Source: Candidatus Gastranaerophilales bacterium (GTDB lineage: Bacteria > Cyanobacteriota > Vampirovibrionia > Gastranaerophilales > Gastranaerophilaceae). Taken from it: a stretch of DNA of 38,305 bases. Positions 25,908 through 33,296 of the stretch are shown piece after piece. The notes below the pieces were generated by a model that saw only the letters and a list, made by a program, of their open reading frames with translations, searched no databases and was not told the DNA's origin. Made by a program: the position numbers and the translations under genes. Location of the stretch: positions 1-38,305 of the forward strand of contig CALUSN010000003.1 in assembly GCA_944323435.1 (NCBI GenBank). The letters run 5' to 3'. The number at the start of each line of letters is the position of its first letter. Positions within the stretch are counted from its first letter, which is position 1.

Positions 25908-25908
25908 T

Positions 25909-27039
25909 ATGAAGGGAAACGTATATTCTTACAAGACCAAGACTAAAGGTCAATTGTGGGGGTACGTGCATGATGCACCAACTCCGACAAAGAAACGTAA
26001 TCAAATCAGAAAAACTGGTTTCGCTACTGAAAAAGAGGCAAGTGCAGCTATGAGAAAATCAATGATTGATTATGATGCAGGTAAACTTGAACTTAGTGAT
26101 ATGAAAGTTGCTGATGTAATTCAAGTATACCTTGATTATGCAAAGAATGAAGGTAAGCGTGCAAAAGGCACGATTGCAAACTATGAAGGTGTATATAAAA
26201 ATCATTTACATGTTCTTAAGGACAAGTCTGTAAAAAATATAAAGCAGGTCGAGATACAAGATTGGAAAAGGGAACTATACAATCAAGGTGTTAGTGATAA
26301 TGTATTTAACTGTTGTGTAAAGTTGCTAAAAGTATCATTTAACTATGCAATTGAACTAGAATTGTTGCAAATTAATCCATTTAGAAGATTAAAAGCTGAA
26401 AAAATCCCAAAGAAGCACCGTAACAGATTTAGCATTGAGGAATTGCAAGAATTATTTAATATATGTTTTTCTGAATTCAAAGAATATTATTGCCTATTTG
26501 CTTTATCAGTGATGACTGGCATGAGAGTTGGAGAGTACATTGCTCTACAAACTTCTGATATTAATTTTTCAACTAATGTTATATCCGTTAGTAAACAATT
26601 AACTAGGGGCGACAGGCATAAACCTAAAACTCTTTCTTCTGTCAGAGATGTTGATATTTCTGATGAACTTGTTAACATTCTAAAATGGCATATTGATACA
26701 TTTAATATTAAAGACGGTGACTTCTTATTCCGTGCTGATGAGGGTGGATTGTTGTATCAGAAATGGGTTGAAAGAAAGTTCAAACGCTTACTTATCCTTG
26801 CAGGTTTTGATGAAAACTATTGCAGAGTACACGACCTAAGAGGTCAATATGTAGATTTAATGCACTACCTTGATGTAGGCATTGAATACATATCAAAGCA
26901 AGTCGGTCATAGTGACTCGAAAATCACTTCTAATTCATATTCTGAAATACTTAAGTGTATGCCAGTCAAAGTAAATAAAGCACTAGATAGATTGTTATTC
27001 AACAAATTTAGTTTTGATACTCTTTCAAGCTATGGTTAG
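25909..27039 (+). CDS. int: tyrosine site-specific integrase of element 1
   Basis: 376 residues. Residues 1-~55 are an arm-binding-like N terminus, ~60-165 the SAM-like core-binding domain (VADVIQVYLDYAKNEG ... INPFRRL), and ~170-360 the catalytic domain. Active residues visible are R206 (TGMRVGEY), H308 and R311 (VHDLRG), H334 (VGHSD) and the nucleophile Y344 (SNSYSEI). The family of Tn916/phage-type integrases cuts and rejoins DNA at att sites, commonly in tRNA genes, which fits the 45-bp repeats in tRNA-Glu. It is directly downstream of the excisionase-like gene. The integrase at 36166 is related (same TGMRVGEY and RVHDLRG motifs). Confidence 0.95.
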   Translation: MKGNVYSYKTKTKGQLWGYVHDAPTPTKKRNQIRKTGFATEKEASAAMRKSMIDYDAGKLELSDMKVADVIQVYLDYAKNEGKRAKGTIANYEGVYKNHLHVLKDKSVKNIKQVEIQDWKRELYNQGVSDNVFNCCVKLLKVSFNYAIELELLQINPFRRLKAEKIPKKHRNRFSIEELQELFNICFSEFKEYYCLFALSVMTGMRVGEYIALQTSDINFSTNVISVSKQLTRGDRHKPKTLSSVRDVDISDELVNILKWHIDTFNIKDGDFLFRADEGGLLYQKWVERKFKRLLILAGFDENYCRVHDLRGQYVDLMHYLDVGIEYISKQVGHSDSKITSNSYSEILKCMPVKVNKALDRLLFNKFSFDTLSSYG

Positions 27040-27081
27040 CGTTTAGGCACATTACTTTTACTTTATGTAATAAGGTAATGA

Positions 27082-27178
27082 ATTAACTAATTAGTATTAT
27101 GTAGTGTTATGTAACTAAATTAAAGAAAGTAATGAAAATAATAATACTAATTAGTTAATGAGATTTTGCAAAATCTCA
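27082..27178. other. inverted repeats downstream of the integrase
   Basis: ATTAACTAATTAGTATTAT (27082-27100) and its exact reverse complement (27141-27159) are separated by 40 nt. They are followed directly by a perfect 20-bp palindrome, TGAGATTTTGCAAAATCTCA (27159-27178). The first could end int transcription or form part of an origin. No gene is seen in 27040-27390. Confidence 0.7.
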
Positions 27179-27180
27179 CA

Positions 27181-27308
27181 ACATGAAAGAAAAGATAGTA
27201 GAGCTTTATGACTTTGCGAAGTTATTAAGTTTTAGTATATAGGTTCGTAAAGGACTGACTCTACTATTTAATGGTTTTATTTCATGTGCAAGTTTAGTTC
27301 TTGCACAT
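27181..27308 (+). ncRNA. candidate structured RNA or origin: nested stem-loops
   Basis: Three nested helices: ACATGAAA (27181-27188) with TTTCATGT (27280-27287); ATAGTAGAG (27195-27203) with CTCTACTAT (27259-27267); CTTTATGA (27204-27211) with TCGTAAAG (27245-27252, one G-U). They share one long hairpin. An overlapping alternative, ATGTGCAAG/CTTGCACAT (27284-27308), would compete with the outer helix. It lies upstream of the possible replication gene, so a cis-acting leader RNA or a replication origin are both possible. Not a known family to me. Confidence 0.4.
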
Positions 27309-27390
27309 TTCATTCACAGAAATATTACCTTTTAAAGTAGAAATAATAGAAATTGAACCATTAATTAAAACTTTGAGTAGAGGAATAGAG

Positions 27391-28650
27391 ATGTACGTAA
27401 GAACAGCAGAAGAACAGAAGAAACAATCAGAGCAGCTTGAAAAGCTGACAATGAAATTTCAACTCCTAATAAATGTAGGTGGAGAATTCTTTGACAAGAA
27501 TGATAATTTACTGGAAAACGCACACCAAATTGCACAAGCGGTGCTAAAAGGTGCACAAGTACAACTAAGTATCAATCAACCCGCAATGGTATTAAAAGCG
27601 ATACCGACACGCATTCTGAAACCTTGTATAAAAAATCTAATACAGATAACACTCCTGGCAACAAAAGAAACTGTTATTGTATTTAAGTGCAACGATGATG
27701 TAGAACATCAACTTGCACAGCTTGGTACAGAAGATGAAGAAGAAATCATGCCATTCTTAAATGGAATTTCATTAACAATTAGTAGGTACAATATTCCTAG
27801 TTTCAATAAGGCAACTACACTACATACATTTTACACTCCACCAACATTAACCAAGAAGCAAGTTAATGTAATTCTTGATGTAGCTGAACGGCTTAAAAAT
27901 GATAAGGACTACTATATACTTCTAAGCGATGATATAAACCTAGCTTACAATATGCCGATGAATATATTAAATGTACTGGGTGAAAATGTCCTATCTTTAA
28001 GTGCTTTGTCATTATTAGAGGTAATAATGGTGTATGCCACTAACAGCTCTGCTGTATACAGACAAAAGAATGATTGCGTTAAATCGTTTAAGATACCTTT
28101 AGAATTCTTTAGCAATTCGGATTTTCATTTCAACCAATCTAAAGAGGATATTATTAAGAACTTAGAGGCATTACTCGAAATCGGGTTGATAGATGACTAT
28201 ATTTGCGAAGATGATAATTTCATTATCGACTCACACCTAATAGTCAAGCAAATAAAGCAATATTCGTACAAGCAGCATATAGGCTTTTATCGTGGACTTG
28301 AACTAAAACAGCAAGAATATGTATATACCTTTATAAATTACGTTAACTGGATTAAGAACCTTAACTACTTCAAGAAAGACAATGAAACAGGCAAATATAC
28401 AACGTACAGAGCCGAAGTGTTAACAATACCGTTATCATCGCTATTATACAACCTTGATTTAGTTAAGTATAAAAGTGACCATATTGCCCTTGCGAAAATG
28501 CTCACTAATTGCCTACGTGCAGGCATAAAATGTGACTTGCTTCAATATCAAGGTTTAGATGAAATTGCCCCTAGTGTTGTCAATAATCTTTTACATCATA
28601 GGGATAATTTCAGAGAAGTGTTTGTACTAAAAGCATATAAGAAGAAATAG
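27391..28650 (+). CDS. uncharacterised protein, possibly replication-associated
   Basis: 419 residues from the ATG at 27391, chosen because AGAGG lies 7 nt upstream; the frame is open back to a TTG at 27301. I do not recognise the family. Residues ~1-30 are a charged helix (EEQKKQSEQLEKLTMKFQ). Around residues 220-300, SALSLLEVIMVYATNSSAVY, then FKIPLEFFSNSDFHFNQ and DIIKNLEALLEIGLIDDY look like winged-helix elements, as in some plasmid/island replication initiators. No Walker motif or nuclease motif is evident. Position right after integrase and a structured intergenic region is where small islands often keep their rep gene. Function uncertain. Confidence 0.6.
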   Translation: MYVRTAEEQKKQSEQLEKLTMKFQLLINVGGEFFDKNDNLLENAHQIAQAVLKGAQVQLSINQPAMVLKAIPTRILKPCIKNLIQITLLATKETVIVFKCNDDVEHQLAQLGTEDEEEIMPFLNGISLTISRYNIPSFNKATTLHTFYTPPTLTKKQVNVILDVAERLKNDKDYYILLSDDINLAYNMPMNILNVLGENVLSLSALSLLEVIMVYATNSSAVYRQKNDCVKSFKIPLEFFSNSDFHFNQSKEDIIKNLEALLEIGLIDDYICEDDNFIIDSHLIVKQIKQYSYKQHIGFYRGLELKQQEYVYTFINYVNWIKNLNYFKKDNETGKYTTYRAEVLTIPLSSLLYNLDLVKYKSDHIALAKMLTNCLRAGIKCDLLQYQGLDEIAPSVVNNLLHHRDNFREVFVLKAYKKK

Positions 28651-28653
28651 AAT

Positions 28654-28974
28654 ATGTTACGAATTAACTTATTTAATAGGTTTCCTGTATCAGCCTTAAC
28701 AGATACAGAATTAGCAGTAAGAAATATTGATATGCTTAACATCAATAATATTGAAAAGGCATTACCTAATTTCTATACCGACCAACTTTCTGCTGATATG
28801 AGAATGTTAAATCATGCAGCAGAAAAACTTTCAAATGCACTTGAAGATGAAGAATTTTCAAGTGAAGAAAGTGAAATTATCAATAACCGCTTACACATAG
28901 CGTATAAATTGATTGACCTTTATAATCAGGCATGGCAACAACTTCGCTATGGTTATGTGCCTTACGAGGATTAA
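28654..28974 (+). CDS. hypothetical protein
   Basis: 106 residues starting 3 nt after the stop of the previous gene, so probably in one operon with it. Mostly acidic and helical (SADMRMLNHAAEKLSNALEDEEFSSEESEI), without signal peptide, membrane segment or known motif. It ends with a short aromatic tail (WQQLRYGYVPYED). The ribosome site is weak, which fits coupling to the upstream gene. No function can be given. Confidence 0.6.
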   Translation: MLRINLFNRFPVSALTDTELAVRNIDMLNINNIEKALPNFYTDQLSADMRMLNHAAEKLSNALEDEEFSSEESEIINNRLHIAYKLIDLYNQAWQQLRYGYVPYED

Positions 28975-29082
28975 AATGCTTGTTTCGGGGGTACGTTTAT
29001 ACCTAGCAAGTATTAAACGTGCCTCTACGGTCATTCTGACACGTCTGATTTTAGATTTTAAGTAACTAATGGAGAAATTGAA

Positions 29083-29292
29083 ATGGAAAATAACAAAGAC
29101 ATTAACCAAGACCTTGTAAAGAAAATAGCACTTCAAGTGTTAAAAGATTATGAACAACGGCACAAAGACGGTGTGGTAAAGGTTACAAAAGTTGCTACAC
29201 CTCCCACCCCAACTGAAAGAGCGGAAAAATTGCATGCAAAAGTTCGTACAGCGTATATGAAGAAATTACTGCCCGGACTCGAAAAGAAATAG
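29083..29292 (+). CDS. small hypothetical protein
   Basis: 69 residues with a GGAGA site 7 nt before the ATG. Lysine-rich and helical (DLVKKIALQVLKDYEQRH), a proline break (TPPTPTERA) and another basic helix (AKVRTAYMKKLLPGLEKK). Could bind nucleic acid, but no domain is recognised. Probably the last gene of the rightward operon that starts at 27391. Confidence 0.6.
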   Translation: MENNKDINQDLVKKIALQVLKDYEQRHKDGVVKVTKVATPPTPTERAEKLHAKVRTAYMKKLLPGLEKK

Positions 29293-29346
29293 CCGTCAAT
29301 CGCAGTATAGGAGAATGTTTGATTCCCCTCTTTTCATATCCCAAAC

Positions 29347-29383
29347 TTACCCACCGTGTCTGTCCTACGGACATTGTGGGTAA
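29347..29383. other. stem-loop with 8-bp outer arms
   Basis: TTACCCAC (29347-29354) pairs with GTGGGTAA (29376-29383), and TGTCC/GGACA pairs inside. No T run follows, so it is not a simple terminator. It lies in the 270-bp gap between convergent gene groups, a fitting place for an origin, resolution or transfer site, but no motif decides. The rest of 29293-29562 shows nothing else. Confidence 0.5.
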
Positions 29384-29562
29384 TGCAGGTATGGTAATTC
29401 ACACTATAACAAGTATTCGCATATACATTGACCGCTAAAAGCCTTATAAATAAAGGCATTTGCACCGATAGAGATATTTTGCTTTAAAGTGATTTTTTCA
29501 TGGTTAGTTGCCTGCCCACTTTTCACGAGTGCCATGGAGTTTACGGACTGCGGCACACGAGC

Positions 29563-29799
29563 CTATTCAAAAATTGCCAAAATCAAACCGCCAAGACATA
29601 ACAAAAGAGTTCCACCAAGTATAATTACCCAAAACAAAAAGACTGCACCACCTATGATGTCGAATATCAACGGTGTTTTGACTGAATGTCCTTGAATCCT
29701 GCTTGCTTTCGCATTATCCATGATTCTGAAAATCATGTTTGCCCTGAAGTATTTATTAGCAAGACTTTGAGATAGATAGTCTATTTCATTCTTATTCAT
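29563..29799 (-). CDS. small membrane protein
   Basis: 78 residues. Residues 1-~38 are polar and basic (DYLSQSLANKYFRANMIFRI). Residues ~43-77 are strongly hydrophobic (PLIFDIIGGAVFLFWVIILG, then GTLLLCLGGLILAIFE), enough for one long or two short membrane spans with a Gly-rich middle. Its start overlaps the stop of the upstream serine recombinase gene by 8 nt, so they are co-transcribed. Family not recognised. Confidence 0.6.
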   Translation of the reverse strand: MNKNEIDYLSQSLANKYFRANMIFRIMDNAKASRIQGHSVKTPLIFDIIGGAVFLFWVIILGGTLLLCLGGLILAIFE

Positions 29800-30439
29800 G
29801 ACTACTGCCTTTTAGACCTTTAGCCAATTTATAATAAGATGTTTTTTTTAAGCCGAGTTCATTCATGGCTTGTACATGGGTAATATCGCCCCGGCATGCA
29901 CTTTCGTACAATTCTTTAAAATTAGACGGTAGCTTAACCGTCGGACGTCCTAACTTCATTCCACGAGCCTTACGCTCTGCAAGACTGTTTTTAGTCCTTA
30001 TAGATACGTTTCTTTTTTCCATAGCACCCAGTACGCTCATAACGGCTAATATGATTTGTTTAAGACCCTGTTGTACTATATCCTCATTCCCATTTCTGAA
30101 CGTGCATAGGATTTGTTCCATTGGGTTAAGGCTTACAAATTCAGCTTTCTTATCCTCTATAATTTCTCTATATAGTGCCTGTAAGCCACTTGTAGAACGG
30201 TGCAACCTAAAGCATTCAAAGACGACAACTGTGTCGCCCTCTCGTAGATTTTCCAGTAAAACAGGTAGCTGTTGCCTCTTATTTACTGGGGTATCACCTT
30301 GACACTTGTCTTTATATATCGTTGATATGGTTACATTGTTCTGTTCTGCCCATTTATTTATTGCATACTCTTGATTTTCAATGGTCATGCCGTCTTTCTT
30401 ACTTACACGTGCGTAACCGTATATTCTCGTTTCTGCCAT
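29792..30439 (-). CDS. serine recombinase (resolvase/invertase type)
   Basis: 215 residues from the ATG at 30439, which has an AGAGG site and gives the usual MAETRIYGYARVS start; the frame is open to 30466. The catalytic Ser is in YARVSKKDG (about residue 11), and conserved Arg residues lie in FECFRLHRSTSG (about 68-75) and RTKNSLAERKARG (about 150-162). Residues ~165-215 are a helix-turn-helix DNA-binding end (LGRPTVKLP ... GLKKTSYYKLAKG), so it is the small resolvase/invertase type. It is a second recombinase in an element that already has a tyrosine integrase, and may resolve dimers or invert a segment. Its recombination site is not identified. Confidence 0.88.
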   Translation of the reverse strand: MAETRIYGYARVSKKDGMTIENQEYAINKWAEQNNVTISTIYKDKCQGDTPVNKRQQLPVLLENLREGDTVVVFECFRLHRSTSGLQALYREIIEDKKAEFVSLNPMEQILCTFRNGNEDIVQQGLKQIILAVMSVLGAMEKRNVSIRTKNSLAERKARGMKLGRPTVKLPSNFKELYESACRGDITHVQAMNELGLKKTSYYKLAKGLKGSSHE

Positions 30440-30480
30440 TATTAACCTCTCATTCTGCCCTAGCAATAGGGCATTTAGCC

Positions 30481-30756
30481 CTATGCTATTACAAAACGTC
30501 TGCTTGCAACTTGTTTAATAAACGCATTATACAAATCTGCATGCAATCTCTTGAAGTTGGTAGTATCAAAGCGATTAGAAAGAATTGAAGTAAATCTTAT
30601 AATCACGTTTCCTAAGTCTAATACTTCTAATTCTCTTGACTCCATTTCATCTTTAATCATAGCTTCTCTTGCTGCGATTTCAGCTTTTAAGCTGTCTGCT
30701 TGTGCATAAAGGTCTTGCAATTCTGCAACTGTGTTTCTGATTTCTTGGTTTTTCAT
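30481..30756 (-). CDS. hypothetical coiled-coil protein
   Basis: 91 residues with an AAGGAG site. Residues ~5-45 are a predicted coiled coil (TVAELQDLYAQADSLKAEIA) and the rest is a small mixed region (VIIRFTSILSNRFDTTNFKR). No catalytic motif. Small proteins of this type are common in phage-like islands, with no defined role. It is the first gene of the leftward recombinase operon and has a strong promoter with operator-like repeats upstream. Confidence 0.6.
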   Translation of the reverse strand: MKNQEIRNTVAELQDLYAQADSLKAEIAAREAMIKDEMESRELEVLDLGNVIIRFTSILSNRFDTTNFKRLHADLYNAFIKQVASRRFVIA

Positions 30757-30792
30757 TTTGTTATCTCCTTATGTTTCGTTCCTTACATTATT

Positions 30793-30821
30793 ATTATGGC
30801 AGATAGTTCGTAAAATGTCAA
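30793..30821 (-). promoter_or_regulatory. promoter of the leftward recombinase operon
   Basis: On the minus strand: TTGACA (30821-30816), 17-bp spacer, CATAAT (30798-30793). GTTCGTAAAAT (30806-30816) lies across the spacer and -35 box. Confidence 0.75.
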
Positions 30822-30916
30822 TACATTAACGAACGTTTGTTAAGATACGCTGCGATATTTTACGAACCAATTTGAACACAGTTTTCTAACGTCCGTATAA
30901 CGAACGTTTTACGGAC
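30806..30916. promoter_or_regulatory. cluster of operator-like repeats
   Basis: GTTCGTAAAAT (30806-30816) has an inverted partner ATTTTACGAAC (30857-30867). ACGAACGTTT occurs at 30829-30838 and 30900-30909, the second within GTCCGTA...TACGGAC arms (30891-30916). The cluster lies between the XRE regulator and the promoter of the next genes, so binding by that regulator is the simplest reading. Confidence 0.6.
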
Positions 30917-30931
30917 TATATAAAGGTAAAT

Positions 30932-31261
30932 CTATTTAAGTTCAAGGACACTTGAAACGATATTATAAATAAGTCCGATTTGTACCTTATTAGCGGTTGA
31001 TAACAATTTATTTAACTTCTCGATTGTTTCGACATCTGCTTCTAATGGTGCTGATATAAAGAACTGATACAAGTCCACTCCAAGAACCTCAGCAATGCGA
31101 ATTAATTTTGTCATACTTACAAGGTTCTTACCAGTTTCATAATGTGCAAGCGTTGACGGTTCACATTGTACCTTTTCAGATAACTGTAATTGACTTAGTC
31201 CTGCTAACTCTCTAAAATGTCTAATCCTTGCACCGATTGATATTGAAACATCTGTTTTCAT
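30932..31261 (-). CDS. XRE-family regulator
   Basis: 109 residues. Residues ~8-65 are a canonical XRE helix-turn-helix: IGARIRHFRELAGLSQLQLS, then EPSTLAHYETGKNLVSMTKL and IRIAEVLGVDLYQFF. The C-terminal ~40 residues form helices for dimerisation. It is the second repressor-like gene in the element, separate from the one beside int. It probably controls the leftward operon through the repeats at 30806-30916 and may also act on the divergent cargo promoter at 31300-31340. Confidence 0.85.
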   Translation of the reverse strand: MKTDVSISIGARIRHFRELAGLSQLQLSEKVQCEPSTLAHYETGKNLVSMTKLIRIAEVLGVDLYQFFISAPLEADVETIEKLNKLLSTANKVQIGLIYNIVSSVLELK

Positions 31262-31299
31262 AGCCTTATTATCCTTTCTCTGTTGAAATAAATCACTAG

Positions 31300-31340
31300 T
31301 AAATAGTGCCTGTTGGCTGGCACTATTTATCTGTTATGAT
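31300..31340 (+). promoter_or_regulatory. cargo promoter with overlapping inverted repeat, leaderless start
   Basis: TTGGCT (31313-31318), 16-bp spacer, TATGAT (31335-31340). The -10 ends 6 bp before the ATG of the next gene, so transcription may begin at or next to the start codon; no ribosome site is present. An inverted repeat with 10-bp perfect arms, AAATAGTGCC/GGCACTATTT (31301-31328), covers the -35 box and spacer, as an operator would. Confidence 0.55.
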
Positions 31341-31346
31341 TTACCT

Positions 31347-31820
31347 ATGAAAAAGGTTTTTGTACTTCTAATGCTGTTTATAACAACACTTTCGGCAATA
31401 GCCTATCCTTTTAAGTATGAAACCTGCAATTTAGGATATAAACACGTTCACCACAAGCACAATGAAGCAAGCTATCAGCAGGCATGGTGTAATGCTCATA
31501 ATGGAATAATGGAGTTTGAAAATAGTGATTTTACACGTATTGATTGTCTTACTAAAACTCATGCTGTTGAATTTGACTTTGCAAACAAATGGCACGAAAG
31601 CGTAGGACAGGCTTTACACTACGGAATAATGACAGGTAAAAAGCCTATGGTAGTATTGATATTAGATGAACCAGAGAAACAAATGGTTTATTATAACAGA
31701 GTTAAACGTATTGGAAAGAAATATAAGTTTGATGTTGAATACGTTACTAATGACATCTTACATATTGACGGAAATGACAAATGCTTAAATCCAATGTGTA
31801 AATGTCATAATATTCAATAA
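31347..31820 (+). CDS. secreted protein with PD-(D/E)XK nuclease-like core
   Basis: 157 residues. Residues 1-~19 are a signal peptide (KKVFVLLMLFITTLSAIA). After it, WCNAHNG, FTRIDCLTKTHAVEFDF and NKWHESVGQALHYG match the pattern of a family of small exported proteins with a restriction-endonuclease-like core: D66, E75-x-D77, K81 and Q88 occupy PD-(D/E)XK-like positions, though the usual ExK reads ExD. MVVLILDEPE follows as the next strand. Six cysteines after the signal (27, 48, 67, 146, 150, 152) suggest disulfides or a metal site at the CLNPMCKCH end. Activity is unproven. First gene of the cargo. Confidence 0.65.
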   Translation: MKKVFVLLMLFITTLSAIAYPFKYETCNLGYKHVHHKHNEASYQQAWCNAHNGIMEFENSDFTRIDCLTKTHAVEFDFANKWHESVGQALHYGIMTGKKPMVVLILDEPEKQMVYYNRVKRIGKKYKFDVEYVTNDILHIDGNDKCLNPMCKCHNIQ

Positions 31821-31821
31821 G

Positions 31822-32526
31822 TTACCTATTAGAACCACCAATGACGTTGTAATCAAAAGTGAAATCAATATCAATTGATTGTCCATTGTAGTTGCTAGGT
31901 AAAGGTCTAAACGGTGCAGTTAGTTCTATTGCAGTAAGGGCTGCCCTATCAGTTGAAGGAGAGCCAGACGATTGTTTTATTTTACTTGATATTAACCTTC
32001 CATCTTTGGCTATTTTCATAGATACTACTGTTTTTTGTGTTGAATTGGCTTTTGGAGGATTCCAATTCAACTTAATTCTTCTTTGAAGTTCTTTCATATA
32101 AGGTGCAAAATCAACATTTGATATATTAGTTCTTTCACTTCCAAAGAAGTTACTACTTTTACTTCCAAAGAAGTTACTACTTATGTTATTGTTTTTAGAA
32201 AAATAGTGATACACAAGCTCTGATATTGTATCTGGGATTATTCTTTCTGATACACTTGATTTACTTGATGAAACAAGAGCATCACTTTTATTATATGTAT
32301 ATGATTGTTCAGTTGTTATTTTCTTTTCTGCAAGATTCAAATATATTAGCTCTTTTACAGAACCATTACTAATATTATTTTTGAGCCAGAAGCGAACTCC
32401 ACCGTCAGTATATTCTATAGTGTCTGTATCATAATAAACATTATCTTCAATTTTCTTCCAATTTGTTGCTTGAGCAACGTTTATACTGCCAATAATAAGT
32501 AATATAACTATTAGAATCTTCTTCAT
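31822..32526 (-). CDS. exported protein with TonB-type C-terminal domain
   Basis: 234 residues from the ATG at 32526 (AAGGA site; a TTG 15 nt upstream is unlikely). Residues 1-~21 are a signal peptide (ILIVILLIIGSINVAQA). Residues ~22-105 form a beta-rich domain starting NWKKIEDNVYYDTDTIEY, like adhesin-E-type domains. Residues ~140-230 are a TonB C-terminal domain (YMKELQRRIKLNWNPPK, VVSMKIAKDGRLISSKIKQS, DRAALTAIELTAPFRPLP). A cleaved signal instead of a membrane anchor makes a classical energy transducer unlikely. It is a paralogue of the protein at 34745 in both domains. It faces the nuclease-like gene with a 1-nt gap between stops. Confidence 0.75.
   Translation of the reverse strand: MKKILIVILLIIGSINVAQATNWKKIEDNVYYDTDTIEYTDGGVRFWLKNNISNGSVKELIYLNLAEKKITTEQSYTYNKSDALVSSSKSSVSERIIPDTISELVYHYFSKNNNISSNFFGSKSSNFFGSERTNISNVDFAPYMKELQRRIKLNWNPPKANSTQKTVVSMKIAKDGRLISSKIKQSSGSPSTDRAALTAIELTAPFRPLPSNYNGQSIDIDFTFDYNVIGGSNR
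32137..32182. repeat. 24-bp tandem repeat, two copies
   Basis: A 24-bp unit starting ACTTCCAAAGAAGTTACTAC at 32137, repeated at 32161 (22 of 24 bp before divergence). It duplicates eight residues (SSNFFGSK/SSNFFGSE) in the linker before the TonB-type domain, and is a whole number of codons. Confidence 0.9.
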
Positions 32527-32600
32527 ATCATTCCTTAACAAACTTGTATATTTACCATGTTTACTCTATTATCTTATCATAAACAAGAAGGAGTGTTGAT

Positions 32601-33296
32601 ATGAAAAAAGGGTTTCTAAATAAGATATTGTATGCTAGTTTCAAATTTGGTAAAGTATTTGCGGTACTTGCTTTAATCGTTTTGGTATTAACCATGATTG
32701 GTTCTGGAGTTTATTTGCTAAAAATAGACAATCCAAAGATTGTTACACCACAATTTGAAGTGGTAAAACAAGCTCTTGAGAATGAAAATAGTAGTTCATA
32801 TTCCGATTCTTCATCTGATTATGTATCAACAAATGTTATAAGAAAAGAAAAAGCAGAAAAGAAATATAAACAGATTATCGAAAATATAGTAGAAACTGCA
32901 AAATTAAAACCTTTTGCATATGATATGATTTTAACTAATGTTGCAAAATATGATTCAAAATACCAAAGTCAGTATTTAGAAGGATTAAGTTCCTTTATTC
33001 CTGATGGATTAAAATATATTCACGATAAATACAAAGTGAATACCAATAACGTTTCTGTATCTAAACAGGCATTATCAGGTGTTATAGAGGAATATAATAG
33101 AATGTTTGATGCTGAGATTTCACGTGTTGATAGTGAAAAGATGTCGCAAATACAGGAAAAAATAGTCGCAGGAAGCACGCTTGCTATTAGTATATTGTTG
33201 TTTGTTATTTGTCTATTTTTACCTTTACTAATTAAGATAGAAGAAAACACTCGTCAACAATTAGAATTAACCCTAAAGGGAAATGAAAATGCGTAA
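32601..33296 (+). CDS. two-TM membrane protein
   Basis: 231 residues with an AAGGAGTG site. TM1 is about residues 17-41 (VFAVLALIVLVLTMIGSGVY) and TM2 about 191-211 (STLAISILLFVICLFLPLLI). The ~150 residues between are polar, Ser-rich at first (SSSYSDSSSDYVS) and then helical with many Lys/Glu, and should lie outside the cytoplasmic membrane. A short charged tail follows TM2. Family not recognised. It overlaps the lipoprotein gene by 8 nt, so they are translated together. Could be a scaffold or sensor for the exported partners. Confidence 0.7.
   Translation: MKKGFLNKILYASFKFGKVFAVLALIVLVLTMIGSGVYLLKIDNPKIVTPQFEVVKQALENENSSSYSDSSSDYVSTNVIRKEKAEKKYKQIIENIVETAKLKPFAYDMILTNVAKYDSKYQSQYLEGLSSFIPDGLKYIHDKYKVNTNNVSVSKQALSGVIEEYNRMFDAEISRVDSEKMSQIQEKIVAGSTLAISILLFVICLFLPLLIKIEENTRQQLELTLKGNENA

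Noticed and set aside
27301-27390. Upstream extension of the 27391 gene to a TTG start
   Set aside because: It would overlap the CTTGCACA hairpin arm and lacks a ribosome site; the ATG at 27391 has AGAGG at good spacing.
30829-30842. LexA/SOS box (CGAAC-N4-GTT)
   Set aside because: Only the first half and part of the second match; the final bases differ, and the motif is better explained as part of the local repeat set.
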